NCBI RefSeq assembly: GCF_022414595.1
Contig: NZ_JADWYO010000070.1
Span: 1 to 32,008, forward strand
Direction: 5' to 3'
DNA length: 32,008 bases
Origin: Streptomyces sp. MUM 203J
GTDB taxonomy: Bacteria > Actinomycetota > Actinomycetes > Streptomycetales > Streptomycetaceae
Shown here: positions 6,535 to 15,363 of the stretch, in pieces
Layout: the number at the start of each line of letters is the position of its first letter
How positions within the stretch are numbered: position 1 is the first letter of the stretch
The notes under the pieces: model-generated
Told to the model about the DNA's origin: nothing
The model's input: only the letters and a program-made list of their open reading frames with translations
The model's database searches: none
Position numbers and translations under genes: made by a program

Positions 6535-7875
6535 ATGGACGTGCCCGTGGACCTGGTGCTGCGTTCGACACGTGTGGTGACCCCCGAGGGGACGCGCGCC
6601 GCAGCCGTCGCCGTGGCCGGCGGGACCATCGCCGCGGTCCTGCCGTACGACTCGGAGATCCCCGCCGCCGCCCGTCTGGAGGACGTCGGTGACCGGGTCG
6701 TCCTCCCCGGCCTGGTGGACACCCACGTCCATGTGAACGACCCGGGCCGCACCGAGTGGGAGGGCTTCTGGACCGCCACCCGGGCCGCCGCGGCAGGCGG
6801 CATCACCACCCTGCTCGACATGCCGCTCAACTCCCTGCCGCCCACCACCACCGTCGGCCACCTGCGCGTCAAGCAGGACGTCGCCCGGCCCAAGGCGCAT
6901 GTCGACGTCGGCTTCTGGGGCGGCGCCCTGCCCGACAACGTCAAGGACCTGCGACCGCTGCACGACGCCGGGGTCTTCGGCTTCAAGTGCTTCCTGTCGC
7001 CCTCGGGTGTCGACGAGTTCCCGCCCCTCGACCAGGACCGGCTCGCCACCTCCCTCGCGGAGATCACCGGGTTCGACGGGCTGATGATCGTCCATGCGGA
7101 GGACCCGCACCACCTCGCCGCCGCTCCGCAGAAGAGTTCCGGGCGGTACGCCGACTTCCTCGCCTCCCGGCCGCGCGACGCCGAGAACACCGCCATCGGG
7201 AACCTCATCGCCCAGGCCCGCCGCCTGGACGCCCGGGTGCACGTGCTGCACCTGTCCTCTGCCGACGCCCTGCCGCTGATCGCGGACGCCCGGCGGGAAG
7301 GCGTCCGGATCACGGTGGAGACCTGCCCGCACTTCCTCACGCTCACCGCCGAGGAGGTCCCCGACGGTGCCACCGAGTTCAAGTGCTGCCCCCCTATCCG
7401 CGAGTCCGCCAACCAGGACGCCCTGTGGGCCGGGCTGGCCGACGGGACGATCGACTGCATCGTCTCCGACCACTCCCCGTCCACCGCCGATCTGAAGACC
7501 CCCGACTTCTCCACCGCCTGGGGCGGCATCTCCTCCCTCCAGCTGGGGCTGCCCGCCGTCTGGACCGAGGCCCGGCGCCGCGGCCACAGCATCGACGACG
7601 TGGCCCGCTGGATGTCCACGGCCCCCGCCGCCCTGGCCGGGCTGGAGCGGAAGGGTGCCATCGCAGCGGGCCGGGACGCCGACTTCGCCGTCCTCGAACC
7701 CGACGAGACCTTCACCGTCGACCCGGCGCGGCTCCAGCACCGCAACCGGGTCACCGCCTACGCGGGCCGCACCCTGTACGGCGTCGTCACCTCCACCTGG
7801 CTGCGCGGCGAACGCGTCGCCGACCGCGGCAACCCGGCAGAGCCCAGCGGGCGACTGCTCGAAAGGAACAAGTGA
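6535..7875 (+). CDS. allB: Allantoinase
   Basis: The 446-residue cyclic amidohydrolase opens the hydantoin ring of allantoin to give allantoate. Metal-site features are visible: HVH (H64, H66) in VDTHVHVNDPG, carboxylated lysine K151 in FGFKCFL, H187 in IVHAED, H239 in VLHLSS and D312 in CIVSDHSPS. I chose the ATG at 6535 with GGGGAG nine bases upstream; a GTG at 6514 is an in-frame alternative adding seven residues. Length fits the family (about 445). It overlaps the alc start (GTGA at 7872-7875), forming an operon under the divergent IclR regulator. Confidence 0.93.
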   Translation: MDVPVDLVLRSTRVVTPEGTRAAAVAVAGGTIAAVLPYDSEIPAAARLEDVGDRVVLPGLVDTHVHVNDPGRTEWEGFWTATRAAAAGGITTLLDMPLNSLPPTTTVGHLRVKQDVARPKAHVDVGFWGGALPDNVKDLRPLHDAGVFGFKCFLSPSGVDEFPPLDQDRLATSLAEITGFDGLMIVHAEDPHHLAAAPQKSSGRYADFLASRPRDAENTAIGNLIAQARRLDARVHVLHLSSADALPLIADARREGVRITVETCPHFLTLTAEEVPDGATEFKCCPPIRESANQDALWAGLADGTIDCIVSDHSPSTADLKTPDFSTAWGGISSLQLGLPAVWTEARRRGHSIDDVARWMSTAPAALAGLERKGAIAAGRDADFAVLEPDETFTVDPARLQHRNRVTAYAGRTLYGVVTSTWLRGERVADRGNPAEPSGRLLERNK

Positions 7876-9005
7876 ATCCCGTGACCGACACCACCGGCAT
7901 ACCGCGCTTCACCGGAGACGCCAGTCCGTACGGCGGCGGCGACCCGTACGCCGACTACCGCACCGCCGAGTTCCCGTTCGCCGGCCTCGCGGACCTGGCC
8001 GACCGGCGCCTCGGTGCGGGTGTCGTCGCCGCCAACGACGAGTTCTTCGCGGAGCGTGAGAACCTCCTCAAGCCCGAGGCCGCCGAGTTCGACCCCGAGC
8101 ACTTCGGCCACAAGGGCAAGATCATGGACGGCTGGGAGACCCGCCGCCGCCGCGGCCTCTCCGCCGAGCAGCCCCACCCGACGGAGGACGACCACGACTG
8201 GGCCCTCGTCCGGCTCGGTGCCCCCGGCGTCATCCGCGGCATCGTCGTCGACACCGCCCACTTCCGCGGCAACTATCCGCAGGCCGTCTCCATCGAGGGC
8301 GCCTCGGTGCCCGGCTCCCCGTCGCCCGAGGAACTCCAGGCGCCCGACGTCGAGTGGACCACCCTCGTCCCGCGCACCGCCGTGGGCGGGCACGCAGCGA
8401 ACGGTTTCTCCGTCGAGGCCGAGCGGCGCTTCACCCACCTCCGCGTCAACCAGCACCCCGACGGCGGCATCGCCCGCCTCCGGGTGTACGGCCTTGTCGC
8501 CCCCGACCCGTCCTGGCTCGGTGTCCTCTCCACCTTCGACCTCGCCGCCCTGGAGAACGGCGGCAGCGTCGAGGACGCCTCAGACCGCTTCTACTCACCG
8601 GCCACCAACACCATCCAGCCCGGTCGCTCCCGCAAGATGGACGACGGCTGGGAGACCCGCCGCCGCCGCGACCGCGGCAACGACTGGATCCGCTACCGGC
8701 TCACCGAGCAGGCAGAGATCCGCTCCGTCGAGATCGACACCGCCTACCTCAAGGGCAACAGCGCCGGGTGGGCCTCCCTCTCCGTACGCGACGGCGAGGA
8801 CGGCGACTGGACCGAGTTCCTGCCCCGGACCCGGCTCCAGCCCGACACCAACCACCGCTTCGTCCTGCCGGAGCCGGCCATGGGCACCCACGTCCGCATC
8901 GACATCTACCCCGACGGCGGCATCTCCCGGCTGCGCCTCTTCGGCTCCCTGACGGAGGCCGGCGCCAAGCGCCTCACCACCCGCCACCAGGAACTCGGCG
9001 GCTGA
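7872..9005 (+). CDS. alc: Allantoicase
   Basis: The 377-residue enzyme hydrolyses allantoate to ureidoglycolate and urea. It has the duplicated jelly-roll layout of the family: the repeat signature K-x(0-1)-MD-(D)GWETRRRR appears at residues 83-94 and again at 255-267, each followed by a similar segment ending with PDGGIARLR or PDGGISRLR. The GTG at 7872 has AAAGGA four bases before it and overlaps the allB stop; a second GTG at 7881 is possible. The frame is open far upstream, but that part is the shadow of allB. A hairpin follows at 9052. Confidence 0.93.
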   Translation: MNPVTDTTGIPRFTGDASPYGGGDPYADYRTAEFPFAGLADLADRRLGAGVVAANDEFFAERENLLKPEAAEFDPEHFGHKGKIMDGWETRRRRGLSAEQPHPTEDDHDWALVRLGAPGVIRGIVVDTAHFRGNYPQAVSIEGASVPGSPSPEELQAPDVEWTTLVPRTAVGGHAANGFSVEAERRFTHLRVNQHPDGGIARLRVYGLVAPDPSWLGVLSTFDLAALENGGSVEDASDRFYSPATNTIQPGRSRKMDDGWETRRRRDRGNDWIRYRLTEQAEIRSVEIDTAYLKGNSAGWASLSVRDGEDGDWTEFLPRTRLQPDTNHRFVLPEPAMGTHVRIDIYPDGGISRLRLFGSLTEAGAKRLTTRHQELGG

Positions 9006-9051
9006 CCCGCGCCCTTGCGGACCCGGGCAGCACGACACCTGCCCGTCCGGC

Positions 9052-9091
9052 GGCGGGGCGCACCGGCCCGACAGCACCGGTGCGCCCCGCC
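9052..9091. terminator. 15-bp hairpin after alc
   Basis: GGCGGGGCGCACCGG (9052-9066) pairs perfectly with 9077-9091 around a 10-nt loop, 47 bp after the alc stop. It is a strong GC-rich stem without a T-run and is the likely end of the allB-alc transcript. Confidence 0.7.
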
Positions 9092-9213
9092 CACCCGACT
9101 GCGCCGCCAGTGGGACACCTCCGCTGTGCCCGCGGCCCGTCGACGCGTCCGCGGGCCGTCCCCCGCTGCGCTGGTGACCGGAACGTCACGGCGTACGAGA
9201 GGCGTGCCCGGCG

Positions 9214-9793
9214 GCCCAGCTCACCCTCACCTCGTTCTTGACGCCCGACGGCGTCACGAAGGCCCCGGCGGCCGCGACGAGGAACTCGGCGGTGGCTTCG
9301 GCTGCGGCGGCCGGCTCGTGCCGTCGTCCGACAAGGACATGGCCCGGTCCATGACCGGGGTGTTCGACCGCCGCGACGCCCTTCTCCGTTCTCCTCGGCC
9401 GCCGCACCTACGAGATCCTCGCCGCGTACCGGCCGAAGGCCACCGCCCCGGACGACCGGGCGGCGAGCCGCTCCCTCCCCGGACACGTCGTCACCCGCAC
9501 CCCGGACAACACCGACCGGCACGGCTCCCGCATCGTGCGCGGCGACCTCGTCGAGGAGGTGAACCGGCTCAGGCGGCAGCCCGGCCGGGGATCCAGGTCC
9601 ACAGCAGTGCTCGCCTCGCCCACGGCTTGATCGCCCCTGGCCTCGCCGACGTCTGCAACCTCCTCGTCCACCCCGTCTTCCTCGGCAAAGGCCGCTGAAT
9701 GGTCCCGACGGGGGCAGGCCCACCGCCTTCAGGCTCGACGGCCACCGCACCACCAGGTCCGGCGTCACCGTCCAGACCTACCGGCCCGCCGGT
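9214..9793 (+). pseudogene. Decayed RibD_C/dihydrofolate-reductase-like protein
   Basis: Segments of one RibD_C-type reductase can be read in successive frames: AQLTLTSFLTPDGVTK (from 9214), EGPGGRDEELGGGFGCGG...DKDMARSMTGVFDRRDA, then LLGRRTYEILAAYRPKA...DLVEEVNRLRRQPG (about 9376-9590), IQVHSSARLAHGLI...HPVFLGKGR (stop at 9696-9698), and PDGGRPTAFRLDGHRTT...VTVQTYRPAG (9704 onward). The order matches the family from N- to C-terminus, but reading it needs four frame changes and passing one stop. No good start codon is in frame. Intact relatives (YyaP/YwjB type) are about 190 residues, as here in total. It is certainly non-functional as one protein unless the sequence has several errors. Confidence 0.8.
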
Positions 9794-10083
9794 CCGGCCC
9801 GGTTCGGGGCCTTCGGCCCCCGACCGGTGACCACACCTCGGGCACGGTGACCGGCGCCCCCGCGCGCCGCCGACGCCTCACCCGCCCCGGGCCTCGACGA
9901 CCTCGGGGAACATCGGTACGGCGGTCGGCGCTGAGAACGATCACGGGTCGGGGCGTGAGCGCGCTGACCGCTTGAGCTCGCCATGGTTTGACGACAGGCG
10001 GACGGTGCCCCGGAGAGAGGCCGCTGTCCGCTGGCGGTGAACCCCCGTCCGAGCGAACTCGACGGTCACTACAGTCCGGTCGC
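9794..10083. other. Intergenic, nothing recognised
   Basis: Between the pseudogene and the hydrolase at 10084 no coding frame with a believable start or domain was found. An in-frame upstream start for the hydrolase at 9988 exists but encodes a low-complexity Arg/Ser/Pro stretch and is not supported. Confidence 0.5.
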
Positions 10084-10809
10084 ATGACGACGGTCACAAC
10101 GCGTGCAGTGGAGTATCCGGCCGATCACCTGACGATGATCGGGCACCTCGCACTCCCGGCCGGTGCCGATCGCCGGCCCGCAGTCCTGATCGGACCCGAG
10201 GGGATGGGACTCAGTCACGTCGAGCGCCGCCGGGCCGAGGCCCTGGCGGAGCTGGGGTACGTGGCACTGGCCTTTGACCTGCATGGCGGGCGCTATTTGA
10301 GCGACCCCGAGGAGATGCTGGCCCGTTGCATGCCGCTGCTCGCCGATCCCCACCGGATGCGGTGCATCGGCCATGCGGCGCTTGACGTGTTGCGCGCCGA
10401 ATCGCGGGCCGACCTCGACCGCATTGCGGCTGTCGGTTACGGCACCGGGGGCGCCATCGCGTTGGAGCTCGGGCGTGACGGCGTCGACCTGCGCGCGATA
10501 GGGACAGTCAATGCACTGACCACGGGCCGACCGGACGAGGCGGCACGCATTCGCTGCCCGGTGTGGGCCGGAGTCGGTTCGGAAGACCCGATCATGCCGC
10601 CCGCGCAACAGGAGGCATTCACTGCCGAGATGCAGGCCGCGGGTGTCGACTGGCGCCTCACGGTCTACGGCGGAGCCTTGCACGCCTTCCACCATCCACC
10701 GGTCGACCACACCGCGCCCCCTGGTGTCGGCTACCACCCGCGGCACGCACAGCGAGCTTGGCGCGACATCGTCGACCTGCTCGCCGAGTGCCTACCCGTA
10801 ACGCGGTGA
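10084..10809 (+). CDS. Dienelactone-hydrolase-family protein lacking the nucleophile
   Basis: The 241-residue protein has an alpha/beta-hydrolase fold of the DLH type: an early strand region (RPAVLIGPEGMGLSHVERRRAEALAELGYVALAFDLHG), the elbow GYGTGG (118-123), an acid at D168 in SEDPIMPP and H200 in GALHAFHHP. Family members carry Cys or Ser in the middle of the elbow (GYCxGG); here the codon at 10441-10443 is GGC, so residue 120 is Gly. The acid and histidine are kept. The protein is therefore probably not an ordinary hydrolase, or is recently inactivated. The ATG at 10084 is chosen because homology-like sequence begins there (MTTVTTRAVEYPA). Codon use is slightly less GC-biased than that of its neighbours. 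Confidence 0.82.
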   Translation: MTTVTTRAVEYPADHLTMIGHLALPAGADRRPAVLIGPEGMGLSHVERRRAEALAELGYVALAFDLHGGRYLSDPEEMLARCMPLLADPHRMRCIGHAALDVLRAESRADLDRIAAVGYGTGGAIALELGRDGVDLRAIGTVNALTTGRPDEAARIRCPVWAGVGSEDPIMPPAQQEAFTAEMQAAGVDWRLTVYGGALHAFHHPPVDHTAPPGVGYHPRHAQRAWRDIVDLLAECLPVTR

Positions 10810-10986
10810 TGTGGGCGGCTGCTGACGCACATTCATGCCCGCCGTCCTCGTCCACGCTCACCGCTTCTTCGCGATCCAGGCACCCGATGTGACTGCGAGA
10901 TCACCGTTCAACCCTCCAGGCGTAGGCGCGGCACCAACTGGCCTTTCGACTTTGGAGTAGAGAGCTGACAGTCACCATTCGACTAC

Positions 10987-11757
10987 GCGAGCCCACCAGT
11001 ACTCCTACAGGGGTGCCCGGCTTTACTCATCCCCATACTGCTTGCAGTCGTCGTAGTACAGGTAGTCGGAGCCTTCGCAGAGGCTGTCGGTGTATCCCGG
11101 CTCGTGAATGGTGTCGGTGATATCCGGAGTGTCGTCCCGTGGGGCGTCGTCATCGGCCCCACTGCATGCCTGAACGACGCTCAGAATGACCACGAGCCAC
11201 ATGAAGGCCGCGCCCCCCCATCGTGCACCCTGACGGCTTCTTGACTGGCTCCACACTGGCGTTCGACTCTTCAGCCTGCTTCCAACGCCGCCGTTCCTCG
11301 GCCCGCAACGCACCCTCCTCGGCCTCCTGTCGTTCCCCCTCCCGCTCGGCTTCGGTACGCCAGTACTGCTCTGCGCCCGAGGGCGTCACGTGACGCACGC
11401 TCGCTTCGTCGTGCCCCTCCTGCCGGGCGTGGGCTCGTACCGCGGCAGCCGTCGTCATCTTTTCGGCCTGTGCCCCAGGGCGCCCGCATGCCTGACACGT
11501 CCAATCCACCTGTGCCGCCCCCTCGTCTGCGTCGTGATCCTGGTGCTCATCCTCGCCGGACTTGCAGCACGGCGCGGTCGAGGAGCCGATCAGAGAAACA
11601 ACGCGAGAACGACGTCACCACGACTCGGTCTCGGTAACGGGTGATACGAGGGCCAGGCCCGAGGGCATGGGGCCCGATACGCCGCTAACACATAGTCACC
11701 AGCAGGTTGGCTTCCTCGGGGAACTGGCGTCAGTTGAATTGGCGAGCTCACCAGTAC
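10987..11757. repeat. Near-identical 16-bp direct repeats flanking 0.74 kb
   Basis: GCGAGCCCACCAGTAC (10987-11002) and GCGAGCTCACCAGTAC (11742-11757) match at 15 of 16 positions in direct orientation and bracket the broken zinc-finger gene. The DNA between is less GC-rich than the rest of the window. This could mark a past insertion or duplication, or be chance. No recombinase or terminal inverted repeat was seen. Outside the broken gene, 11510-11741 shows nothing coding. Confidence 0.35.
11023..11509 (-). pseudogene. C2H2 zinc-finger/coiled-coil/membrane protein, frameshifted
   Basis: Two overlapping minus-strand frames look like halves of one gene. The first, from the GTG at 11509 (GAGGGGG upstream), encodes MDWTCQACGRPG with C5, C8, H27 and H33 (C-x2-C-x18-H-x5-H), then a highly charged helix rich in Glu/Arg (TEAEREGERQEAEEG...EERRRWKQ). 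It loses sense after a run of seven G (11213-11219). Skipping one G enters the second frame, which gives WGGAAFMWLVVILSVVQAC (a membrane helix with a lipobox-like end) and an acidic tail DDDAPRDDTPD...YYDDCKQYGDE ending at 11023. The rejoined product would be about 160 residues. It may be a pseudogene, a sequencing error at the homopolymer, or programmed slippage. Function unknown. Confidence 0.6.
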
Positions 11758-11779
11758 CGAGGCCGGAGGGGAACACCTT

Positions 11780-12019
11780 TCAGGCCGCGGCCCTGCCGAG
11801 GCGGCCCGCGGCTGCCGCTATCGACGCCCCGAGCGCGGCGATCGCCACGTTCGCGTGTATCTCGTAGCCGTGCAGCAGACCCACGTTCTCCGTCAGGAGG
11901 CGCGTGAAGCCCAGCAGGCCGAACCAGCCGTCCGTCAACTCGCGGAGTACTCCGGCGACACCGCCGAGCGCCAGCCCCGCACCCACCCATTCGAGCAGTT
12001 TCCTCATGACTCCGATCAT
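11780..12019 (-). CDS. Small membrane protein of unknown function
   Basis: The 79-residue protein starts MIGVMRKLLEWVGAGLALGG. Hydrophobic stretches at about 8-25 and 55-72 could be two helices, joined by a loop with RELTDGWFGLLGFTRLLTENVGLLHGYEIHANV. Composition and codon use look like a genuine gene. A second ATG four codons on is also possible, each with a GGAG a few bases upstream. It stands alone, divergent from the histidine kinase at 12155. I do not recognise a named family. Confidence 0.6.
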   Translation of the reverse strand: MIGVMRKLLEWVGAGLALGGVAGVLRELTDGWFGLLGFTRLLTENVGLLHGYEIHANVAIAALGASIAAAAGRLGRAAA

Positions 12020-12154
12020 GCGCTCCGGCGCAGCGGCGGCGCTTCCGTCTTAGGAACAGCGGGCGCGGTCCGGAGGTATCACGTCGCGCGACTTTGGTAG
12101 CGGGTCTCCGTCCTGCGCCGGATAACCGGCTCTCACCTGCGTATTTTTGAGGAC

Positions 12155-13471
12155 ATGACACGTGCGGAGTACCCCTGGCTGTTGCCCTCCGACCTCGCCG
12201 GCCTTGCGGATCTCGAAGAGCACGGCCGGGACGGCCGCCGCCGCCCCCGTACCGTACGGGACTGGGTCGTCGACACGGTCGGCTTCGTGCTCGCCGCCCT
12301 CCTCTACGCCGCGAGTATCGCCACCGACACCAGCACCGAAGAGGCGACAGCCTGGACGCTCGTCCTCGCCGACGTGATCATCGGCGCCGCCGCCTGCGCC
12401 TCCCTCTGGGCCCGTCGCCGCTGGCCCGTCGCCGTACCGCTGGCCGTGTCCGTGGCCGGGGTTCTCGCCCCGTCCACCGGCGGCGCCCTCCTCGTCGCCC
12501 TGTTCGGCGCCGCCGTTCGCGTACCGTTCCCGCGGCTCGCCGTCGTCGGCGGCGTCGCCCTGGCGGTGAGCGTCGTGCAGGGTTTCATCTGGCCCGATCC
12601 CGAGTTCTCCGCGGTCGTCGCCATCATCGTCACCCTTGTGCTGCTGCTCCTCGTCATCGGCTGGGGCATGCTCGTCCGCGCCCGCCGCCAGCTTGTCGCC
12701 GCACTGCGCGAACGGGCCCGCCGTGCCGAGGCGGAGGCCGGACTGCGCGCCTACCAGGCGCAGCGCGCCGCCCGCGAGGCCATCGCCCGAGAGATGCACG
12801 ATGTGCTCGCCCACCGGCTGACCCTGCTCAGCGTCCACGCCGGAGCCCTGGAGTTCCGCCCCGACGCGCCCCCCGCCGAGGTGGCCCGCGCCGCCGGGAT
12901 CATCCGGGACAGCGCCCATGAAGCGCTCCAGGACCTGCGGCAGATCATCGGCGTGCTCCGCGCCCCCGGCGACCCGGACGACGCGCACGGCGACCACCCG
13001 CAGCCCACCCTGGCCACGCTCGACGCCCTGATCGCGGAGTCCCGCGACGCCGGCATGAAGGTCACCTTCGACAACCGTGCGGGCGACCCCGCCACCGTCC
13101 CCGTCGCCACCGGCCGTACGGCCTACCGCATCGTGCAGGAGGCGCTCACCAACGCCCGCAAGCACGCCCCGGGCGCCGAAGTGACCGTCACCGTCACCGG
13201 CCGTCCCGGCACGGACCCCTGGGCCACGCCCGCCTCTGCGCTCACAACCACGCGCAGGACCAAGGCCGTTGCCGCCGACGGCATCAGCCCCGGTCTCTCC
13301 GTGCACGTCCACAACCCCGCGCCCGACGGGCCCGCCCCGCACGTCCCCGGGTCCGGGCAGGGCCTCATCGGGCTCACCGAACGCGCCGCCCTCGCGGGGG
13401 GCGGTCTGAGTCACGGACCCGCTCCCGACGGCGGGTTCACCGTCCAGGCCTGGCTACCGTGGCCCTCATGA
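12155..13471 (+). CDS. NarL-family sensor histidine kinase
   Basis: The 438-residue kinase has four or five transmembrane helices (about 41-56, 68-86, 92-120, 130-145, 152-173), a coiled linker, HisKA_3 with H215 in REMHDVLAHRLTLLSVHAGAL, and HATPase motifs (IVQEALTNARKHAPGAEV; GSGQGLIGLTERAALAGG). A low-complexity insertion of about 45 residues lies between the N- and G-boxes. The ATG at 12155 has TGAGGA just before it. Its stop overlaps the response regulator start. The group of short-sensor kinases with an N-terminal SDLAGL/EEH-type stretch is common in Streptomyces. The ligand cannot be told from the sequence. It leads a probable four-gene operon with the regulator, P450 and thioesterase. 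Confidence 0.9.
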   Translation: MTRAEYPWLLPSDLAGLADLEEHGRDGRRRPRTVRDWVVDTVGFVLAALLYAASIATDTSTEEATAWTLVLADVIIGAAACASLWARRRWPVAVPLAVSVAGVLAPSTGGALLVALFGAAVRVPFPRLAVVGGVALAVSVVQGFIWPDPEFSAVVAIIVTLVLLLLVIGWGMLVRARRQLVAALRERARRAEAEAGLRAYQAQRAAREAIAREMHDVLAHRLTLLSVHAGALEFRPDAPPAEVARAAGIIRDSAHEALQDLRQIIGVLRAPGDPDDAHGDHPQPTLATLDALIAESRDAGMKVTFDNRAGDPATVPVATGRTAYRIVQEALTNARKHAPGAEVTVTVTGRPGTDPWATPASALTTTRRTKAVAADGISPGLSVHVHNPAPDGPAPHVPGSGQGLIGLTERAALAGGGLSHGPAPDGGFTVQAWLPWPS

Positions 13472-14166
13472 CCAGTCGCACCATCCGCCTGATCGTCGTC
13501 GACGACGATCCGCTAGTCCGTGCCGGGCTCGCCCTCATGCTCGGCGGAGCCGAGGACATCGAGATCGTCGGAGAGGCCGCCGACGGCGCCGCCGTGCCCG
13601 CACTCGTCGACCGGGTGGGCCCGGACGTCGTCCTCATGGACATCCGTATGCCCGGCGTCGACGGCCTCACCGCCACCGAACGGCTCCGTGCCCGCCCCGA
13701 CGCCCCCGACGTCATCGTCCTCACCACCTTCCACGCCGACGAGCAGGTGCTGCGTGCCCTGCGCGCCGGTGCCGCCGGCTTCGTCCTGAAGGACACCCGG
13801 CCCGCCGACATCGTCGACGCCGTGCGGAGGGTGGCCGCGGGCGACCCCGTCCTCTCCCCGGCCGTCACCCGCCAGCTCATGACCCACGTCGCCGCCGTCC
13901 CGGGCGCCCGGGAGCCCGCCTCCCGTGATTCCGGCCGCCGTGCCACCGCCCGCCTCGGCACCCTCGCGGACCGGGAGCGCGAGGTCGCCCTCGCCGTCGG
14001 CCAGGGCCGTTCCAACGCGGAGATCGCCGCCGTCCTGTACATGAGCGTCCCCACCGTGAAGGCCCATGTCTCCCGCATCCTCGGCAAGCTCGGCCTCAAC
14101 AACCGTGTGCAGATCGCACTGCTCGTCCACGACGCCGGACTGCTCGAGGACGGGAGCAGCGCCTAG
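13468..14166 (+). CDS. NarL/LuxR-type response regulator
   Basis: The 232-residue partner of the preceding kinase has receiver acidic residues D12-D14 in VVDDDPLVRAG, phosphoacceptor D58 in VVLMDIRMPGVDGL, a conserved Lys in FVLKDTRP, and a C-terminal LuxR helix-turn-helix (LADREREVALAVGQGRSNAEIAAVLYMSVPTVKAHV). The ATG at 13468 overlaps the kinase stop (ATGA); a GTG three codons upstream is possible but less likely. The P450 gene begins 9 bp after its stop, which suggests co-transcription, so the P450 and thioesterase may belong to its response. Confidence 0.92.
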   Translation: MTSRTIRLIVVDDDPLVRAGLALMLGGAEDIEIVGEAADGAAVPALVDRVGPDVVLMDIRMPGVDGLTATERLRARPDAPDVIVLTTFHADEQVLRALRAGAAGFVLKDTRPADIVDAVRRVAAGDPVLSPAVTRQLMTHVAAVPGAREPASRDSGRRATARLGTLADREREVALAVGQGRSNAEIAAVLYMSVPTVKAHVSRILGKLGLNNRVQIALLVHDAGLLEDGSSA

Positions 14167-14175
14167 GGTGGGACG

Positions 14176-15356
14176 ATGGCCGTCATCGATCTGGCAGAGC
14201 AGGGAGCGGAGTTCACTGCCGATCCCTATCCCTTCTACGCCAGGCTGCGGAAGGCCGGGCCCGTACACGAGGTGCGCGCGGCCGGGCACCATGCCTGGCT
14301 CGTCGTCGGACACGCCGAGGCCAGGGCCGCCCTCAACGACCCCCGCCTCTCCAAGTCGCCGTCGACCGCCGGTATGACGTTCCTCGACGAGGAGGTCATC
14401 GGCCCCAACCTGCTGGTACTCGACCCGCCCGAACACATCCGGCTGCGGCGGCTCGTCACCCGGGAGTTCACCGCCCGGCGCGTCGAGGCCCTGCGTCCCC
14501 GCGTCCAGACCGTCACGGACACGCTCCTCGACGCGATGACACCGGCCGGACGGGCCGATCTCGTCGCGGACTTCGCCTTCCCGCTGCCCATCACGGTCAT
14601 CTGCGAGCTGCTCGGCGTGCCCACCGCCGACCGCGACGCCTTCCGGGCCTGGTCCACCGAGATCGTCGCCCCGACCGGGGCCGAGGGCGAACGGGCCGCG
14701 GTCTACGGGCTGGACGCCTACCTCGCGGGCCTCATCGAGGACAAGCGGGCCGCCGATTCCTCCGACGACCTGCTGTCCGCGCTGCTGCGCACCGGGGCCG
14801 AGGGCGGCGACCGGCTGTCCACGGCCGAACTGCGCGCCATGGCCTATCTGCTTCTGATCGCGGGGCACGAGACGACGGTCAACCTGATCTCCAACGGGGT
14901 ACGGGCGTTGCTGGCTCATCCGGAACAACTGGCGTCTCTTCGCGCCGACTTCAGGCTGCTGGATGGAGCCGTTGAGGAGATGCTGCGCTTCGACGGGCCC
15001 GTGGAGACCGCGACGTACCGATTCGCCCGGGAGCCGGTGACGGTGGGGGCGCGGAGATCCCGGCGGGCAGTGCGGTGCTCGTCAGCCTTGCCGCGGGGGA
15101 CCGCGACCCGGACCGCTATCCGGACCCCGACCGGTTCGACATCCGCCGTGAACCGTCCGGACACCTCGCTTTCGGGCACGGCATCCACTTCTGTCCGGGT
15201 GCGCCACTGGCCCGACTCGAGGCCCGGATCGCGATCCGTTCCCTGCTGGAGCGGCTTCCCGGCCTCGGCCTCGATCACGATCCGTCCGCCGGGCCGCCGG
15301 ACTGGCTGCCCGGACTTCTCATGCGCGGCGTACGCCGGCTTCCTGTCAGGTGGTGA
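14176..15356 (+). pseudogene. Cytochrome P450 with a one-base frameshift before the haem-ligand loop
   Basis: From the ATG at 14176 (GGTGGGA upstream) a bacterial P450 reads normally through residue 291: helix-I motif AGHETT, ExxR in EEMLRF, and YRFAREPVTVG. At the G5 run 15045-15049 the frame then turns to Arg/Ser-rich nonsense. One extra G would give VGGAEIPAGSAVLVSLAAGDRDPDRYPDPDRF, then FGHGIHFCPGAPLAR with the haem-ligand Cys codon at 15192-15194, ending at the TGA at 15354-15356. The restored protein would be 393 residues, normal for the family. As given, the long frame runs on without a stop into the thioesterase gene, making a 559-residue fusion without a haem ligand. The gene is either recently inactivated or the site of a sequencing error. 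Confidence 0.85.
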
Positions 15357-15363
15357 CCCCCTT

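Noticed and set aside
12050..14928. Long Gly/Asp-rich minus-strand frames antisense to the second two-component system and P450
   Set aside because: Antisense shadows typical of high-GC third positions; no motifs and no plausible starts.
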